DNA of 64,000 bases. Source: Gonocerus acuteangulatus. Its lineage: Eukaryota > Arthropoda > Insecta > Hemiptera > Coreidae. A program made the translations under genes and the position numbers. The DNA lies in NCBI GenBank assembly GCA_946811695.1, contig OX328125.1, forward strand, positions 51,746,994-51,810,993. Reading direction: 5' to 3'. Positions 1 to 11,939 of the stretch are shown piece by piece. Under the pieces are notes generated by a model that saw nothing but the letters and a program-made list of their open reading frames with translations, made no database searches and was not told the DNA's origin. The first letter of the stretch is position 1, and each line of letters opens with the position of its first letter.

Positions 1-100
1 CACATTGTGCATCTGATTGTATTCGTTCTTTCTCGTATTTATTATTGGACATCAAACTAATTTCTCATTCGTCTACCAGAATAGTGAAATTAAATTACAG

Positions 101-298
101 TGGGGAGGCCCGGTGGCGGGAGCACTTAACACTCCGTTCCAAGGGTCGTGGGTTCGAATCCCAAGGGTGGTGGCTTTTCTTTCGCACAAGTAAAAGACAT
201 CAGCCCTATCCTGGCTAGAAAAGGGTGGTGACCTATAGATAACCCGGCCTAAAATTCTTAGTTAATAATAATATACACTAAAATTTAAACAAATAAAT
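101..298 (+). mobile_element. tRNA-derived SINE (family A), nearly complete
   Basis: The 5' part is tRNA-like. A Pol III B-box (GGTTCGAATCC) lies at 151-161 and an A-box-like GGTGGCGGGAGCA stretch lies about 35 bases upstream. The body contains ATCCTGGCTAGAAAAGGGTGG, a CCTATAGATAACCCGGCCTA block and a TAATAATAAT tail. Copies of the same body occur in reverse at 10,262-10,446 and 38,568-38,726. The flanks share TTACAG, so a short degraded TSD is possible. The family call rests on within-window copies; I cannot name it against a repeat library. Confidence 0.75.
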
Positions 299-1888
299 AA
301 TTTACAGTATATTAGATTGAAGATCAATGTCCCCTGGAACACTACCTAAAGATCTGTTTCATCCTACTTTATATTGCTTTTTGTATGGAACAGGAGAGAT
401 GTTAGGTCTAAGATTTCTCAATTGGGGATCTTATTATATAAATACACACTAAGTAACTGTGGACTTCATGCAGAGGTCACTAGTAGAACACTGGACCTAA
501 ACTTCTCAGATTTAATTTAATTTTTTTTTTTTTTTTTTTTTTTTTTATGGTTTAAGTAGGTTTTATTTTATTCGCAAGGAGGAGTTTTCTTCCTATTTAT
601 TGTAAAATCAAGTGTGCCAAATGTACGGAAGAAATAGTTTCAAGATAACAGTGCGAAGAACATTTACATCAGCATAATTTATTTTCTATCGTCATCGAAG
701 AAGTTATAGGTTAAATGTACTCATGAGAGAGGTATAATGTATGCAAATTTAAAACTAATGTTTTAACTATTTCTTGATAGCATTCTCACTATGTTTTTAT
801 AGAATTTTCCATTGTTATGAAATTTGAGAATTTTCTAGTTCGTTGTAATATTTTCATTTCAATCAAATCAATTGTTTTAAACAAAGCAATTAAAATGATT
901 GATTTATACTTTTTTAGTATTATAGAAAATAATAAGCAAGTTATCAGATATTTGAACAACATTTCTAACTTTTCAATTTTTTGTGATCGAAGGATCTTTT
1001 CCCATGCCAGGGAAATAAGAGAAATCTCCCTGCAAGTGGCACTGGACTTGCAAACATAAAAAGTAATACAACAAATTAATAAATGAGCGCAAAGTGGGTT
1101 TTGATATTTTTATGACACTCAATCGATTTTAATTTTGTTTTGTTTTTTCAAATAAATATAAGGATTGACAATAGAAATTTCAGGTGAATCGGTGGAGAAA
1201 AAACTGGCCCAGCATTTCCAAAGCGTTCAAAAGTAGTACTTACCAACTAAACGAAATTTCTAAATAAAAATTGGTAGAAACTAATGCAAAAATTATGATT
1301 TAGCTAGACTAAAGACTAAGAAAGAAAAATGTCTAAGTACTTATTTATTTTAGCGCTTCAACCGCGGTTATTTAGTCCTTTTAAACAGAGGGATATAGCA
1401 GGAATCAAAATTTCAATTATCTTTTAAAACTATTACGCTGGGGACCCGTCATCACCAACGCTCGCAACTAAAAGAATGTTTAACCTACTCCGAAAATTCC
1501 CTTGACCACCAGGTTCTCACGAGAATGAGCAACATTACACAATGGCAGTGCAGACAGTAAGCTAGCATAAACACAAAGTATGAACAATAGAGCACATAGA
1601 GAACGCCAGACGCTTATCTGTTTGTGTGTTTTTTTTTTTTAAATAAAATTTATTTGTTCTATTGGCCGCTGCATTCAATTAATACAGTAGGAAACAATTT
1701 TTATTTTGAGTTATTAAGAGCGAAGTTCCTACCTCAGCTTCTGGCATCTTGAATGATACGTTCTAAGTAGTACAATTAAATTATATAGTTGAATAATCTA
1801 GAAGACTAATGTATTTATTATTAATATAATGGAAATTTTAAGGTCCACTTCTACATAATAAAGGATAGGGTTGAAATATCTTTTACAA
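299..1888. other. No gene seen; AT-rich DNA
   Basis: I see only short chance reading frames and a T homopolymer at about 521-546. No transposon ends, tRNA or conserved coding signal was recognised. Confidence 0.6.
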
Positions 1889-1936
1889 GAGTGCCCACGG
1901 CTTAACACACTCACGGCCTCCGGGTCTTCCTCTATT
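1889..1936 (-). repeat. SINE family A fragment
   Basis: The reverse complement resembles the 5' tRNA-like head of family A (GAGGAAGACCCGGAGGCCGTG, followed by a TTAAG block). Only about 45 bases remain. Confidence 0.4.
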
Positions 1937-1942
1937 TATTAG

Positions 1943-2275
1943 ATTAAGAGGTTTAAAAAAGATACACAGTGTGATGAGCTCTTCAATGATCCTCTCGAGA
2001 CTAATGATCCTGAGCAGGCGGAATCCATAGACAAAGGAAAGAAAGGAATATATTCAAAATGCGTGAAGTACCTTGAAGATAAATTCCATGAAAAATATGG
2101 GTCGAGGAACTACGTTATTAAGGGTTTATGGTTCGGCACGAGAGGCACAGTTCCGAAAATGACGTCCAATTATCTGGAAGAACTAGGAATCCCTCCAGAA
2201 AACCTTCCTGTTTTAGCCGAGTCAATACTAATTGACTCGCTAGGCATAATAAACCAACACATATACAGGAATTGA
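1943..2275 (+). pseudogene. Non-LTR retrotransposon polymerase, C-terminal fragment
   Basis: An open frame of about 110 codons ends in a TGA at 2273-2275 and has no start of its own. The tail reads KYLEDKFHEKYGSRN and then WFGTRGTVPKMTSNYLEELG. It closes with a short helix and a final NQHIY. This resembles the C-terminal domain after the reverse transcriptase in some invertebrate non-LTR elements, where a V/FGARGTIPK-like motif is followed by a helical tail and an H-L/I-Y end. The catalytic RT core (YADD) is absent, so this is a 5'-truncated copy. The following 300 bases (2,276-2,580) are probably its 3' UTR, ending in AT-rich sequence. The family assignment below the level of non-LTR is not secure. 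Confidence 0.55.
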
Positions 2276-2680
2276 TTAAAATAATTCCTTTCAATTTTTT
2301 TTAGGCTGAATAGCTTTACTTAACTTAACTTCAGTTAACATTAACTTATTTTCTTTATTACTCCTATAAAGAAAAAAAATGGTGTTCCGGAAATATGATC
2401 TCTTCTGAAGAAACGTTTTCACCACTTTATAAAGAACAGGACTGTGATTTGAATCATCAATCAGAAATCAATACCAAACCTGGAGGATCAGCATGCTGTG
2501 TTGCCAGCAACCCAACGAAGTTGGGCAGCCCACTTTATTATTTAATTAATTTTAATAAAGTTTTCTTCTTCTAGCAGTGCTTTTATTCAAGGAGCTCGTT
2601 TTACATCTTTTAATCTAAAGTCATAAAGGTGCTTTAATTAAAGCTCTGAAATTAACAACCAAACTTTTTTTTTAATGAGG

Positions 2681-2991
2681 TGATAAGCAGTCAGGGAATA
2701 GTTGGGATTTGGCTAGGAAATATACATACTCAGAACTAAGCTCTAGGAAGTAGACTATTGTTCACTTACCTTTTTATAATGTTCTGTCACTTATTGGTGT
2801 TAGCAACAAAATGTTCTGTAGATCTACCGTATTTCTTTATTTATTTAAATATTCTGTTTATCAATTCTGCATTTGTGTTTTGTCTTTCAGCTGACGAAGG
2901 CTACCAAAGACTAGTCTTTAATACAGATTTTGACAAAATTCGTATTGATGTTTTCCTAGCCGAATCCCAACTATTCCCTGAGTTCTTATCA
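2681..2991. mobile_element. Small inverted-repeat (foldback) element, GGGATTCGGCTA family
   Basis: Terminal inverted repeats of about 38-40 bp pair 2,681-2,720 with 2,952-2,991. The core AGGGAATAGTTGGGATT is identical in both arms. The right half holds CTGACGAAGG at 2,891, a box shared with the element at 58,203-58,396 and resembling the hammerhead core of Penelope-like terminal repeats. Related inverted repeats lie at 20,103-20,184 and 25,182-25,250. There is no coding capacity and I could not define a TSD. Confidence 0.65.
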
Positions 2992-2999
2992 AAATGTTT

Positions 3000-3383
3000 T
3001 TATAATTAATTTTAATACCTTATTCCAAACTTCCCCCTAGATCACTATTGTGTATTCAATAATATTAAATTGTCGAAATAAATCTCTACTGGTTGATTTC
3101 TGAATCAATAAAATAAGCCCAAGAAAATAAATTATATACGATGTCATTCTACATTTACGCCTCTCGATATACAATGTTTCTCATAATACATGATTAAAAT
3201 TATTATCTAATTCCTGTAACCATGAATTAATTATTACAATCATGAAGTAATTAATTAGATATACATACACAACCGAAACCTAATTAATCTTATAATAATT
3301 AATTATTACAATCATAAATTATAATGATAGCGTTGTAAATCGAGAGCCGTGTTATGTATTATAACACACACGCACATACACAC

Positions 3384-3387
<4 letters not shown>
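3000..3387. other. No gene seen; AT-rich spacer
   Basis: The sequence contains repeated TAATTATTACAATCAT-like words, including near 3,228 and 3,298. No coding signal is visible. It runs into CA-rich and then (TA)n simple sequence. Confidence 0.5.

Positions 3388-3475
<88 letters not shown>
3388..3475. repeat. (TA)n microsatellite
   Basis: About 85 bases of nearly pure TA follow an ACACAC-rich lead. The array ends at the left end of the pogo-like element, consistent with insertion at a TA target. Confidence 0.95.
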
Positions 3476-3478
<3 letters not shown>

Positions 3479-3484
3479 TGCATA

Positions 3485-4140
3485 CAGTAAAACCTCGTTT
3501 ACCCGAATCAACTGGGACCAGGGCCGATCCGAGTTAACGAAAATCCGGGATATCCAGAGAATGTTGGAAAAACGAAAAAAAACAAAACATTATTATCGAC
3601 ACACTTACGCCTAACAACTCATACACTGTATGTACTGTAATAGCCTATTAACAAAATAGTATTTAGTGAAAATTGCAAAAGCCTCTGCTGTCTCAGTTTA
3701 GTGTATCGCTTACGAGCAGCGCGATCTTGCATCCGCTTTAACATTAGAAGTTCAGTTGGCAATGGTTCGGCTTGACTCTCGTAATACACCATCAATTTCT
3801 CAATGTTCGCTACTACTTCTGTGTGGGTCATAGCCACCAGATGTTAGAAAACATCTTGAAACAAAAGTCTTTAATGCGTTTTCTGTTCTTTTTCCAATGG
3901 TATAGGTCGATTATCCTAATCCAATCACAGCCAGATGTTCTCCCTTATTATTTCTTTTCAATGCTTCCGCCCTTTTTTCAATAGTCATAACAACGTTTTT
4001 ACGTTTCGTCTAAATCACGGTCAAACTAGCGTAATTTACCTACTAAGAATAGCAATTTATAGTCTGTAAGACCAGTCTTCATTTACTACGCTGATCAAAA
4101 TTTCGTTTTCAAACTGGTCCGGGTTAACCAGGTTTTACTC
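3485..4140 (-). mobile_element. Deleted pogo/Tigger-like DNA transposon
   Basis: The left end is CAGTAAAACCTCGTTTACCCG and the right end reads, in reverse, AGTAAAACCTGGTTAACCCGG. These are typical Tigger-type termini. A TA dinucleotide precedes the left end at 3,483-3,484. The element is about 656 bp, far shorter than an autonomous copy (about 2.3-2.5 kb), and retains only the C-terminal part of a transposase on the minus strand. It is independent of the larger Tigger at 46,271-48,574, whose termini differ (CAGTAAACTCTCGATAATCC). Confidence 0.75.
3619..3837 (-). pseudogene. Tigger transposase C-terminal remnant
   Basis: A 72-codon frame contains THTEVVANIEKLMVYYESQ and then LKRMQDRAARKRYTKLRQQ. 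This pattern (a helix with YxESQ, followed by a basic AARKR stretch) is usual at the C-terminus of Tigger/jerky-type transposases. No DDE catalytic residues remain. Upstream on the same strand the frame is closed by a stop within 20 bases. It lies between the TIRs of the 3,485-4,140 element, which supports the assignment. Confidence 0.65.
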
Positions 4141-4717
4141 TCTATATAATTTGAAACCCTTCGATGAAAGTAACCTAAATAATTTATTTCTTGGAATTTA
4201 AATTACAACTTAAGATTGATCTTGCCTACTTGATGTTATTAAAGTGAGCCTAGATATCCACGAAGAAGTTGGAAATAAGTAGCTTATCAGGAGCCGCCCA
4301 GCATAAACTAGAGACTTCTGATTTGCTTTATCGTTCTGGCGCCGGCTGACGTCTTAATTCAGCGGAAAATTTCTGATTCGCACTTCCTTTTCTCGCTCTG
4401 TTAGTCATTCCATCTAGTCTAATTTTGCCATTCGTAAATCATTATTTTGTTTTTTATTTGTGTCCATTATTGTTGGCCTTTAGTCTACTTACTGTATTAT
4501 TCAATGGCTTTATTATTTGCCACCCTACCTTTATTTTGATACTGTTATCTAGTTGAATTGTTTCTCGGAAGTTTTTAAATTAATAGTATGTATATAGAAA
4601 AAAGACAATTAAGAAAACTTAACCAAAATAAGTCCATTTTCAGGGGGTTTCAGATCAAAACACAAATTTTTTATTAAAGTCAGTTTTTCATTATAAATAT
4701 AAAATAACCCAATTTTG

Positions 4718-4798
4718 GAAGGCCGCGTTCGTTAACCACCAGAATCCGTCCACCAGAAGATGCTTTGTAGAGCGAAATTTGCTCCAAAATAATCTACG
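4718..4798 (+). repeat. Fragment of dispersed repeat R1
   Basis: It matches the start of the R1 repeat at about 25,915-25,985: TTCGTTAACCAC/GC, then ATCCGYC and CAGAAGATG/GGAAGATGGCG words, then GCGAAATT. Confidence 0.55.
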
Positions 4799-5470
4799 TA
4801 AGGGTAGGCGCATGGTGAAGAGGTAGAGTGAGGAGGTATAGGTTGAGGTAGAGATTTTGATAGAGGGAGGGTCGCATAGTGAAGAGGGATACCGCGCTGC
4901 TTTTCCAGTTTCACCTGATTTGAGAGTGAGTCTTCAACTGTGTTGCTAGAAGAGAGGTTGTAAGGATAGTTAATTTTTTTACAATATTAAGTGACAGTAG
5001 TGATAATATGCCGACAGCGCGTAAATGGTGGATAATTAATGCACCGCGATAATTAAATCTTCTTTCATTTCACTACCGTTACAGTTCCTAAAATACTAAT
5101 CTCAAATTTTCTATAGTGAAAATACTACACAGACGACCACACGTGCAGCAGAGGGTGGAATGGGATAGTAGAGGACTTGAAAGAACCAATCACGGAGAAG
5201 CAACGTCATAGACCGCGCTGTAGACCGCCCGAAAAGACAAACAATTTTGTCTTTAAAAGCGGGCGGGAAAGACCTCCAGGAGGCCCGCGCGATTCACCTC
5301 TACCTCTACCTCTTCACTATGCGAGCTCCCATTACAAACAATGTGTTTGTGTTACATAGAGGTACCTCTACCTCGACCTCTTCCCTCTATCTCTACCTCT
5401 TCCCTCTATCTCTACCTCTACCTCTACTCTCTACCTCTACCTCCACTTCTTCACTATGCGACTACCCTAA
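4799..5470. mobile_element. Non-autonomous TIR element rich in CTACCT repeats
   Basis: The left end (AGGGTAGGCGCATGGTGAAG) is inverted relative to the right end, which reads AGGGTAGTCGCATAGTGAAG on the minus strand. Subterminal DNA is a degenerate (CTACCT)n / (AGGTAG)n repeat, so the arms can fold extensively. A third copy of the GGGTCGCATAGTGAAG word lies at about 4,868. The interior has no convincing coding sequence. I could not define a TSD. The right end directly abuts the element starting at 5,470. Confidence 0.6.
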
Positions 5471-6401
5471 AGCGGCCCCGACACGGTCAGTAATAATGAC
5501 ATTATCAGTAATGTCATTACTATTCAACTCTCGTCATTCCATATCATAATATTATATAGATAATATTATATAGAAGGTACACCTTACACCGTCATTCCAC
5601 GGATCATTTTTAATGTCATTACTTTTCTTCAGTATGCATTGTGATCTCCGTGATAGAAGCGTTTTGTTAATAATGGATATTTTATTAATAACTGTGTAGT
5701 TATATTTGCGACACTAGCCACAAAAAAAAACAAGTGAAACGTTCGTATAGGCCTTATGACGCATATCCTTCCAATCGGGGCGTTTCTACGTGTTCTGGGA
5801 CCGACGTTATGTGCCAAAAAGTTTACATATTATTTTTATTTTGATAACCATTTTTCGCAAGTACCTTTTGAGATAATACAATAAATAATTTGGTTAGAAA
5901 AAGGAGTCTTTATCTCAAGGGGTTTTGAATTTCAAAACGTAACATTACTTTTTCGCTTACACATTTTTATTCTCTTCCAGGCTGGGAAAAATCATTATTT
6001 TTTGTTTTCAATATTATTCACCAAGTTAGGGTTTCTTGGGGTGCTGATTTTAAATCTGCTATTATTTTTGGTTTAAAAAAAATGTATAATACTAGTTTAC
6101 TTGAAAACGTAAGCAGAAAACGTAAGCATATTTTTGAATATATTTGACGAAATATAAATTATAGTTTAACGATTATATTTTTCTTCTAATCTACTCTATA
6201 AGACAAATGTATTGGTAAAAGAATCACGTAACATTATTTTCTAAAGTCGATATAAAAAATAAAGCACTTTCAACCTATTTTATATCGTCGATACGAATGC
6301 AAAGTAACGAATGTGAAAAGTTGTTGGTACCTTATAGATTACTTTCTATATATTTTATTCTATGATATATTTTAATTAGACTTAATGCGGATTCGTTACT
6401 T

Positions 6402-6441
<40 letters not shown>

Positions 6442-6786
6442 CTTTTAAAACTATTTTATAACTACAATGTTACCAAGGTTGAGTCATACATTTCAATTCA
6501 TCTTATTTTTTGCCCTTTCTACTCAATCTAGTTTAACCTTTACATCTCTTTCACCTAGTTACAGCTCGAGATAGACTGAGTAACGCATTAATGATGTAGC
6601 GCTCCATACACCATCATTACTAATGACAGTATCCCCTCCACTTTCAGTAATGATGAAGTCGAGATCAGAAAATCCGGATTCACATCATTACTGTTCGTCA
6701 TTCCAATTTTGTCCACCTTACACTATCATTATTACTGTCATTTTGATAAGGTAATGTCATTATTACTGACCGTGTAGGGGCCGCTT
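5470..6786. mobile_element. Non-autonomous TIR element with subterminal CAGTAATGAC repeats
   Basis: The ends are AAGCGGCCCCGACACGGTCA and, reversed, AAGCGGCCCCTACACGGTCA. They continue as AGTAATAATGACATTA in both arms. Many direct and inverted copies of GTCATTACT / AGTAATGAC lie within 300 bp of each end, the kind of array a transposase may bind. A (TA)n tract sits at 6,412-6,439. There is no ORF of note. The class is unresolved because the flanks show no clear TSD; hAT or PIF-like are possible. Confidence 0.7.
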
Positions 6787-7560
6787 ATAGCTTACGTTTG
6801 CGAATTCATATACTTGCAGGTACTCGTTTTATAGGTTTCTTAACGAAAAAAAACCGAATGTAGCCATATTTAATGCGATATCTTTAACCGGTTTAGAGAA
6901 ACATTGAAACGCCTAATTTTCCAAACTATTTTCAATTTGGGTATTGAGAAAGGATTAATTCAGTTGGAACTTGTTCAAAACGTTTGATATTCATCTAAAC
7001 TATGATAGGAACATTTTGGTTCCGTTGGGAGTTAAGGAAATCCTAGAAATAAAATATTTCATTAACAGGCATGAAAAGTATTGGGATTTTCTAAAATATC
7101 TCTAAAACGGTTTGGAAATCGTGGTAAGTGGATCATTCGAAAGCTTACTAAATTCGCTACGTAAATGATGCTGATGTAATTTTCGATGGGGCGATGTCAA
7201 TCGGAGAAATAAGGACTTCAAAATTAGCAATCGTTAGTTTTGCTCTTTTGAACAAGTTTATGTGTTTGTTTGCCTAAACTTAGAACTGGTTGTTTCCCAT
7301 TTTAATTGCATTCAACAGTAAACTAAAACAAGGTAAGAAAATGTGAAACGTTGTTATAGTTTGTCCAAGAGCAAACGTTGAGAAGGTGAGGGAAGTCGAC
7401 ATGATTCTGTCAGTTTCCTGTTGTGGCGCCTCTATTTTCTCTTCGAGGTTTTATTTTATATTTTTAACGAACGATCAAACCGCACCAATAACTGGTACCA
7501 TTTCTTTTCTACTAGAGATATAAACGGAACAGCGCTAAGATGACGCAGTTCCTGCGAGTC
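6787..7560 (+). repeat. Dispersed repeat R1, long copy
   Basis: It matches 25,950-26,580 in order: CTTACGTTTGCGAATTCATA, TACTCGTTTTATA, GGCGATGTCAATCGGAGAAA near 7,192, and a TTTTAATTGC tail. Beyond this it shares CAGTTTCCT...GGCGCCT with 59,765 and GAGATATAAACGGAAC with 27,318. It is non-coding. Other copies lie at 17,325, 21,655, 25,831 and 59,455, several of them next to (TA)n. Confidence 0.6.
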
Positions 7561-7650
7561 GGACTTTTTTATTTTCGAAAGGAAAGCCACCACCGTACTG
7601 GGAATCAAACTCACAACCTTAGGTGCTCAACATCTTGATTTCAAGTGCAA
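7500..7650 (-). repeat. SINE-like fragment
   Basis: In reverse it reads TGAGTTTGATTCCCAGTACGG (B-box-like) and then GTGGTGGCTTTCCTTTCG, matching the middle of family A. The flanking word GTTCCTGCGAGTCGGAC also occurs at about 27,351. Confidence 0.45.
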
Positions 7651-7764
7651 AGGGTCTTGATTAGCAAAACCCATTTTTGTTTATATTATGTTCTTTTTAT
7701 ATGCGTTATTTTAAGAACATTCTTCTGGATAGCGCTAACAACTTATCACCTTTCTGGGAAATGT

Positions 7765-7953
7765 CATGACCGTCCCGAGGCCTACCCAGCCTTTAATTAA
7801 TTTATTCATGGGTACCTTGGTGCTAATGACCTAGCAGTCGAAGCAGCAAAGGGGAAAATCAGGCGGCCGGAGCATAGGACTGACCACACTATCCCCTAGT
7901 GTGCCGTTTGGCCATGAATCAGATACCTCCATAGTATCTGCCCCTTAGGGCCC
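7765..7953 (+). mobile_element. SINE family D, 5'-truncated copy
   Basis: It matches the core of the longer copy at 45,466-46,198: CAGCCTTTAATTAATTTATT, GGAGCATAGGACTGACCACA and AATCAGATACCTCCATAG. The tRNA-like head is missing. Both copies end directly in a long (TA)n array. Confidence 0.65.
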
Positions 7954-7971
7954 TTGTATATATAAATATAT

Positions 7972-8042
<71 letters not shown>

Positions 8043-8094
8043 AATATATATGCATACATATATATATATATATATATTTATATAAATATATATG

Positions 8095-8154
<60 letters not shown>
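7954..8154. repeat. Long compound (TA)n microsatellite
   Basis: About 200 bases of TA with embedded TATATTTATATAAATATA and GCATACATA interruptions that repeat within the array. Confidence 0.95.
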
Positions 8155-8160
<6 letters not shown>

Positions 8161-9353
8161 TGTTATTTGTCGTTGAACCTACTTTGCTGGTGGACCATGA
8201 ACGAGGTTATCAGTTTACTGCCCGATGAAGATACTGTCCTACTGGAAAGTCGTGAGTGTTGGTAGCGCTGACACTATTAGTAAGTGGGCTGCCGGAGCAT
8301 ACTGCCGCAGAAAGGGTGCAATGTTAATTATTAGCTGTGGGAGTGTTTTTAAACAGGCCGTGACAGTGTCCCAACCCCCTTCCTAACTACCTACTAGGAA
8401 ACAAGGCCTCTTACTCGATGGCCTTCTTTCCTATAGGGTTTGTTGTCTTTACAATAATCTCTGTTGTTCTCCTAGCCTTTCTGGGGTATGCTTTTACTCG
8501 GGGTTGCAATGAAATGTGAAAAATGGGCATTTTAAAGCATTTTGCATGTTTCTTTGGTTGAAAGTATATTTTTTACAAAAACGAACCGACTTATCAGAAA
8601 TCCAACTTCATGTTCGTATTCTCAACCCAAAAAAGCATCAAAAATTATAGAAACCGGAACGCCAAAAAAATGTCTGTAGACAGAGCAAATTTTAAGATTC
8701 AGTATTATAAAAAAACATCTTAAAAACCCTATATTTTAAAAACTTGATGTATAGGGGAAAAACTAATGTCAGATTCGGATTCAGCACAGCCGAAACCCCC
8801 AAAATGGTGGTTCACTTCCGCGTTACTAAATCAGTGTCGACTTTTTCGTTACAAAACGTTCGTTTTATGTTACGATGGCCAATGATTTAAAAAACAGAAA
8901 TATATAGTTTGTCTCTCTACTCAGATAGCGTCCGTCCTCCATTCAAGGTTATTGAGGTTATCGACTGAATAGCATTTATAATCAGGGAGCACAAAAGGGC
9001 CGTGATGGTATAATGAGATATGAGGAGCTCTGTCTAAAAATGATTGCGAAAACGTGAAGACTGAGGAAGTAAAAAAGAAAAAAAAATATATTAAAAAAAT
9101 AAGCGTGGAAAAAATTATATGAGCCTCCCTCCTTTGAAAGAACACAAAGGATCTCCTAGAGCTCGTTAAATGTTTCAAAGATCCATTAGAGTAGGTGTGA
9201 CGTCAGCCGGGGATGATGACGCCTATTCAAACAGCTACTTTTAAATTATGAACTACAAGATTCACTATTTCAGCTTCTACTTCTATGTAACTCCTTGGAC
9301 TATTTTCATGTCAGTAAAGCAGCTGTTGCTTCCTAGAGCAGAAAAGCTTTTTC
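8155..9353. other. No gene seen
   Basis: The sequence has mixed composition, slightly less AT-rich around 8,160-8,440. I found no recognisable coding domain, TIR pair or tRNA-like box. Confidence 0.5.
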
Positions 9354-9817
9354 GGGCCTGTTTGCGAAGACCACATCCTATTACTTTGAAGTTTCTATCG
9401 TGATTTTAAACAGTGATTTTTCTACTTACGGATTAGCTTACAGGCTCTTTGCAGTTTATCTATTACTTTTTTACAAGTTATCTAAGGTTAGAAACCATAT
9501 TAGATAAATGTAGTAATTAAAAGATAAGATAGTAATGAAAATTATTTAAAATCACTGCAATTACTACTAAATGTAACTTGTCTTGACTACTATATTTATA
9601 TGATATGGTTTCTAACTGACCGTTAGATAACTTGTATTTGTCAGTAATACGTTTAGGCTTGCAAAGCATGAATGAAAATAAGCATAATATATTTCAGCAA
9701 GAGTTACTTATTAATAAAAAGGTTAATATGATAGAAATCAATGGTAATTGTGAAGTTTAGGGGCCTCCTCACCGATTGTTTTGTCTGGTAGTTCTATAAC
9801 ATATATATTTATTTATA

Positions 9818-9877
<60 letters not shown>

Positions 9878-10100
9878 TTCGCATCATGGGCATACGTGCT
9901 ATGCGTTTCCGCTCGCTACACTCGCTCTAGAAGATATCAATTTTTGAGAGTTGGATTGACTTGACTGTTAAAAGTTACTTTTCTACCAGCGACAACCAAT
10001 AGAATTGCTCACAGGACTGAGCCAATAGAAGAGCTAATGAGCTATGCGCGTGCGCGGAATCGCTGCCATAATCACTACAGATACTTCAAATCTAACTGCA
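9354..10100 (-). mobile_element. Degraded copy of the GGGTCTTTTTGCGAAGACC TIR element
   Basis: The left end (GGGCCTGTTTGCGAAGACCA) and right part (reverse: TTTGAAGTATCTGTAGTGAT) match the two ends of the element at 61,095-61,880, in inverted orientation. Internal blocks also match: GGATTAGCTTACAGGCTCTTT and the CGCTCGCTACACTCGCTC stretch near 9,910. The outermost right terminus is lost. The copy has gained an internal inverted segment at about 9,500-9,650 and a (TA)n tract at 9,826-9,873. Confidence 0.7.
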
Positions 10101-10261
10101 TTTTTTCTCTCTCATTATCTTATATTCGCCAAATCCTAAAATATATAAAAACAGCAATGTAGTCATTTAAGAGAAACAATAAATACTATAGTACTGGAAA
10201 CAATAAATACTAAATTTATATATCGTTTTTCTTAAATGCTTACATTATTTTTATTTAAATT

Positions 10262-10446
10262 TTAACGTCCATTATTATTAACTAAGAATTTTAGGACGGG
10301 TTATCTATAGGTAACCACCCTTTTCTAGCCAGGATAGGGTTGATGCCTTTCTTTCTAAAGAAAAGCCACCGCCCCATAGTGGGAATCCTTGGCATGGAGT
10401 TTTAAGTCCTCACGACTTAACACTCACGGCCACAGGGCTTCCTCAA
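10262..10446 (-). mobile_element. SINE family A copy
   Basis: In reverse it shows a GGCCGTGAGTGTTAAG head and a degenerate B-box region. It continues as CCTATCCTGGCTAGAAAAGG, CCTATAGATAACCCGTCCTA and TTAGTTAATAATAATG, as in the copies at 101 and 38,568. Confidence 0.7.
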
Positions 10447-11882
10447 TTCTTACATTAATATTTTAATGTGTTTTCGGATTCGCCTATCATAAAATTGATA
10501 TTTGATAGTACATTTGACAGTAATCAGCAAAATGATACAATTATATGCAATGTTCCCTCATTCTAGATTTAATCATATAGGCATAGAATACCACTCGTAA
10601 CAGTTGAGGAGGGGTTTTGTTTTGTTTGCCTTGAAATAACTTTGTAATAATTATAATTATTCTTGAGAGTTGTTTAAGTTTCTTCTATTATTTACAAGAT
10701 GGTTTCTTTTATTTAATATAATTGGTTATTGTTGATACTAATGACCATTGTATTCGATGCACAATAAACAAATAAATAAAACGAAAATTGGTTGAAAAAA
10801 GCAAGTTATTAATCACAGACGAGATTGTTATGCATGCAGGGGTCTTTTGTGTCCGATTCTGTCCATATTTCGATGTTCACAGGGAATAAGTTGATAAGCT
10901 ACGTGCAAAATGAGTTACTTAACTCATGGAATAGTGTGAAGTGTGACATATAAAGATGTGGGTTTCTTGGCATCTCATTAAATAGCATGTTTTCTCTGTT
11001 AATCTTCTATCAAAGAGCTGCCCTGAAAAGTTGAGATTTTGAACTTACCAAACCTATTCCCTGTGGCCATCCCATGTTCTTCTATTGTATCTATCTTCTC
11101 ATAGATGGTCATTCAATAAATAGCTCCCTTTCGTACCACGACTTTACAGCTTAGATGTCTGCAGCTTATCCGAGGTATCGTATCCAAGTGTCATATCTGT
11201 ATTTTAATTTTGAATTATGTTTAGCCATTATAATATTTTGAATTATTATGCTTTAGGTGTGTTTTAACTTCCCATAGAGCGGATATTCAGACCTACATTG
11301 GTGATGTGATAACTGCGGCCTTGTTTCGCAGTCGAAAGGAAGTAATTTGTAAATAATGAGACATTATTACCTCGCTTCATGTCCACCGGTTCCTTTTCAA
11401 CTGTATTATCCTTGCTTATACATTCCCATTGTCCACTTTCCTTCCTCCTATAAAATAATTCTATTGTTCTGCGAGCTGAAACGGTTTTCCTCAGATTCTC
11501 AGTTATATGCTGCCTTGCTTTCATGAATTCTATTTTTCACTGTTAGCACTTGTGCTCGTTAAGTTTTGTTCCCATTAGAATCTGTATTAATTCAAGTTTA
11601 ATCTGCAATGTTTGCTTGATAAACATAACTGGTAGTTTTTCTTCTCTTCACCTAAAAAAGGACATTCGCTCTCCCCCAAATTTTCATTTAATAGGCAAAA
11701 ATGTGTCATAAAAACCTCAGAACTAAATAAAATAACTTCATTTATTTCAGGAAAAATATTTTTTTTCGGGTCTAATAGCTGGTTGTTAGTATTACATACC
11801 CCCCCCCCCCCAAATAAATTATTATATACATACGTTACCCGCTATTGACGACAAATGTCGTTTTCGTGTTTCTGTTAAAAGG

Positions 11883-11884
<2 letters not shown>
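10447..11884. other. No gene seen
   Basis: AT-rich sequence with a C homopolymer near 11,800-11,812 and a T run at 11,885-11,927. Short frames such as that at 11,264-11,524 (minus) have no recognisable family features. Confidence 0.5.
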
Positions 11885-11932
<48 letters not shown>

Positions 11933-11939
11933 TTTGAAA

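Noticed and set aside
151..161. Possible functional tRNA genes at B-box sites (101, 17,904, 45,466)
   Set aside because: The heads lack a complete cloverleaf (no pairing acceptor stem at the expected distance) and continue into SINE bodies with copies elsewhere.
5247..5549. 100-codon frame rich in S/T/L/Y
   Set aside because: Translation of the degenerate (CTACCT)n subterminal repeat.
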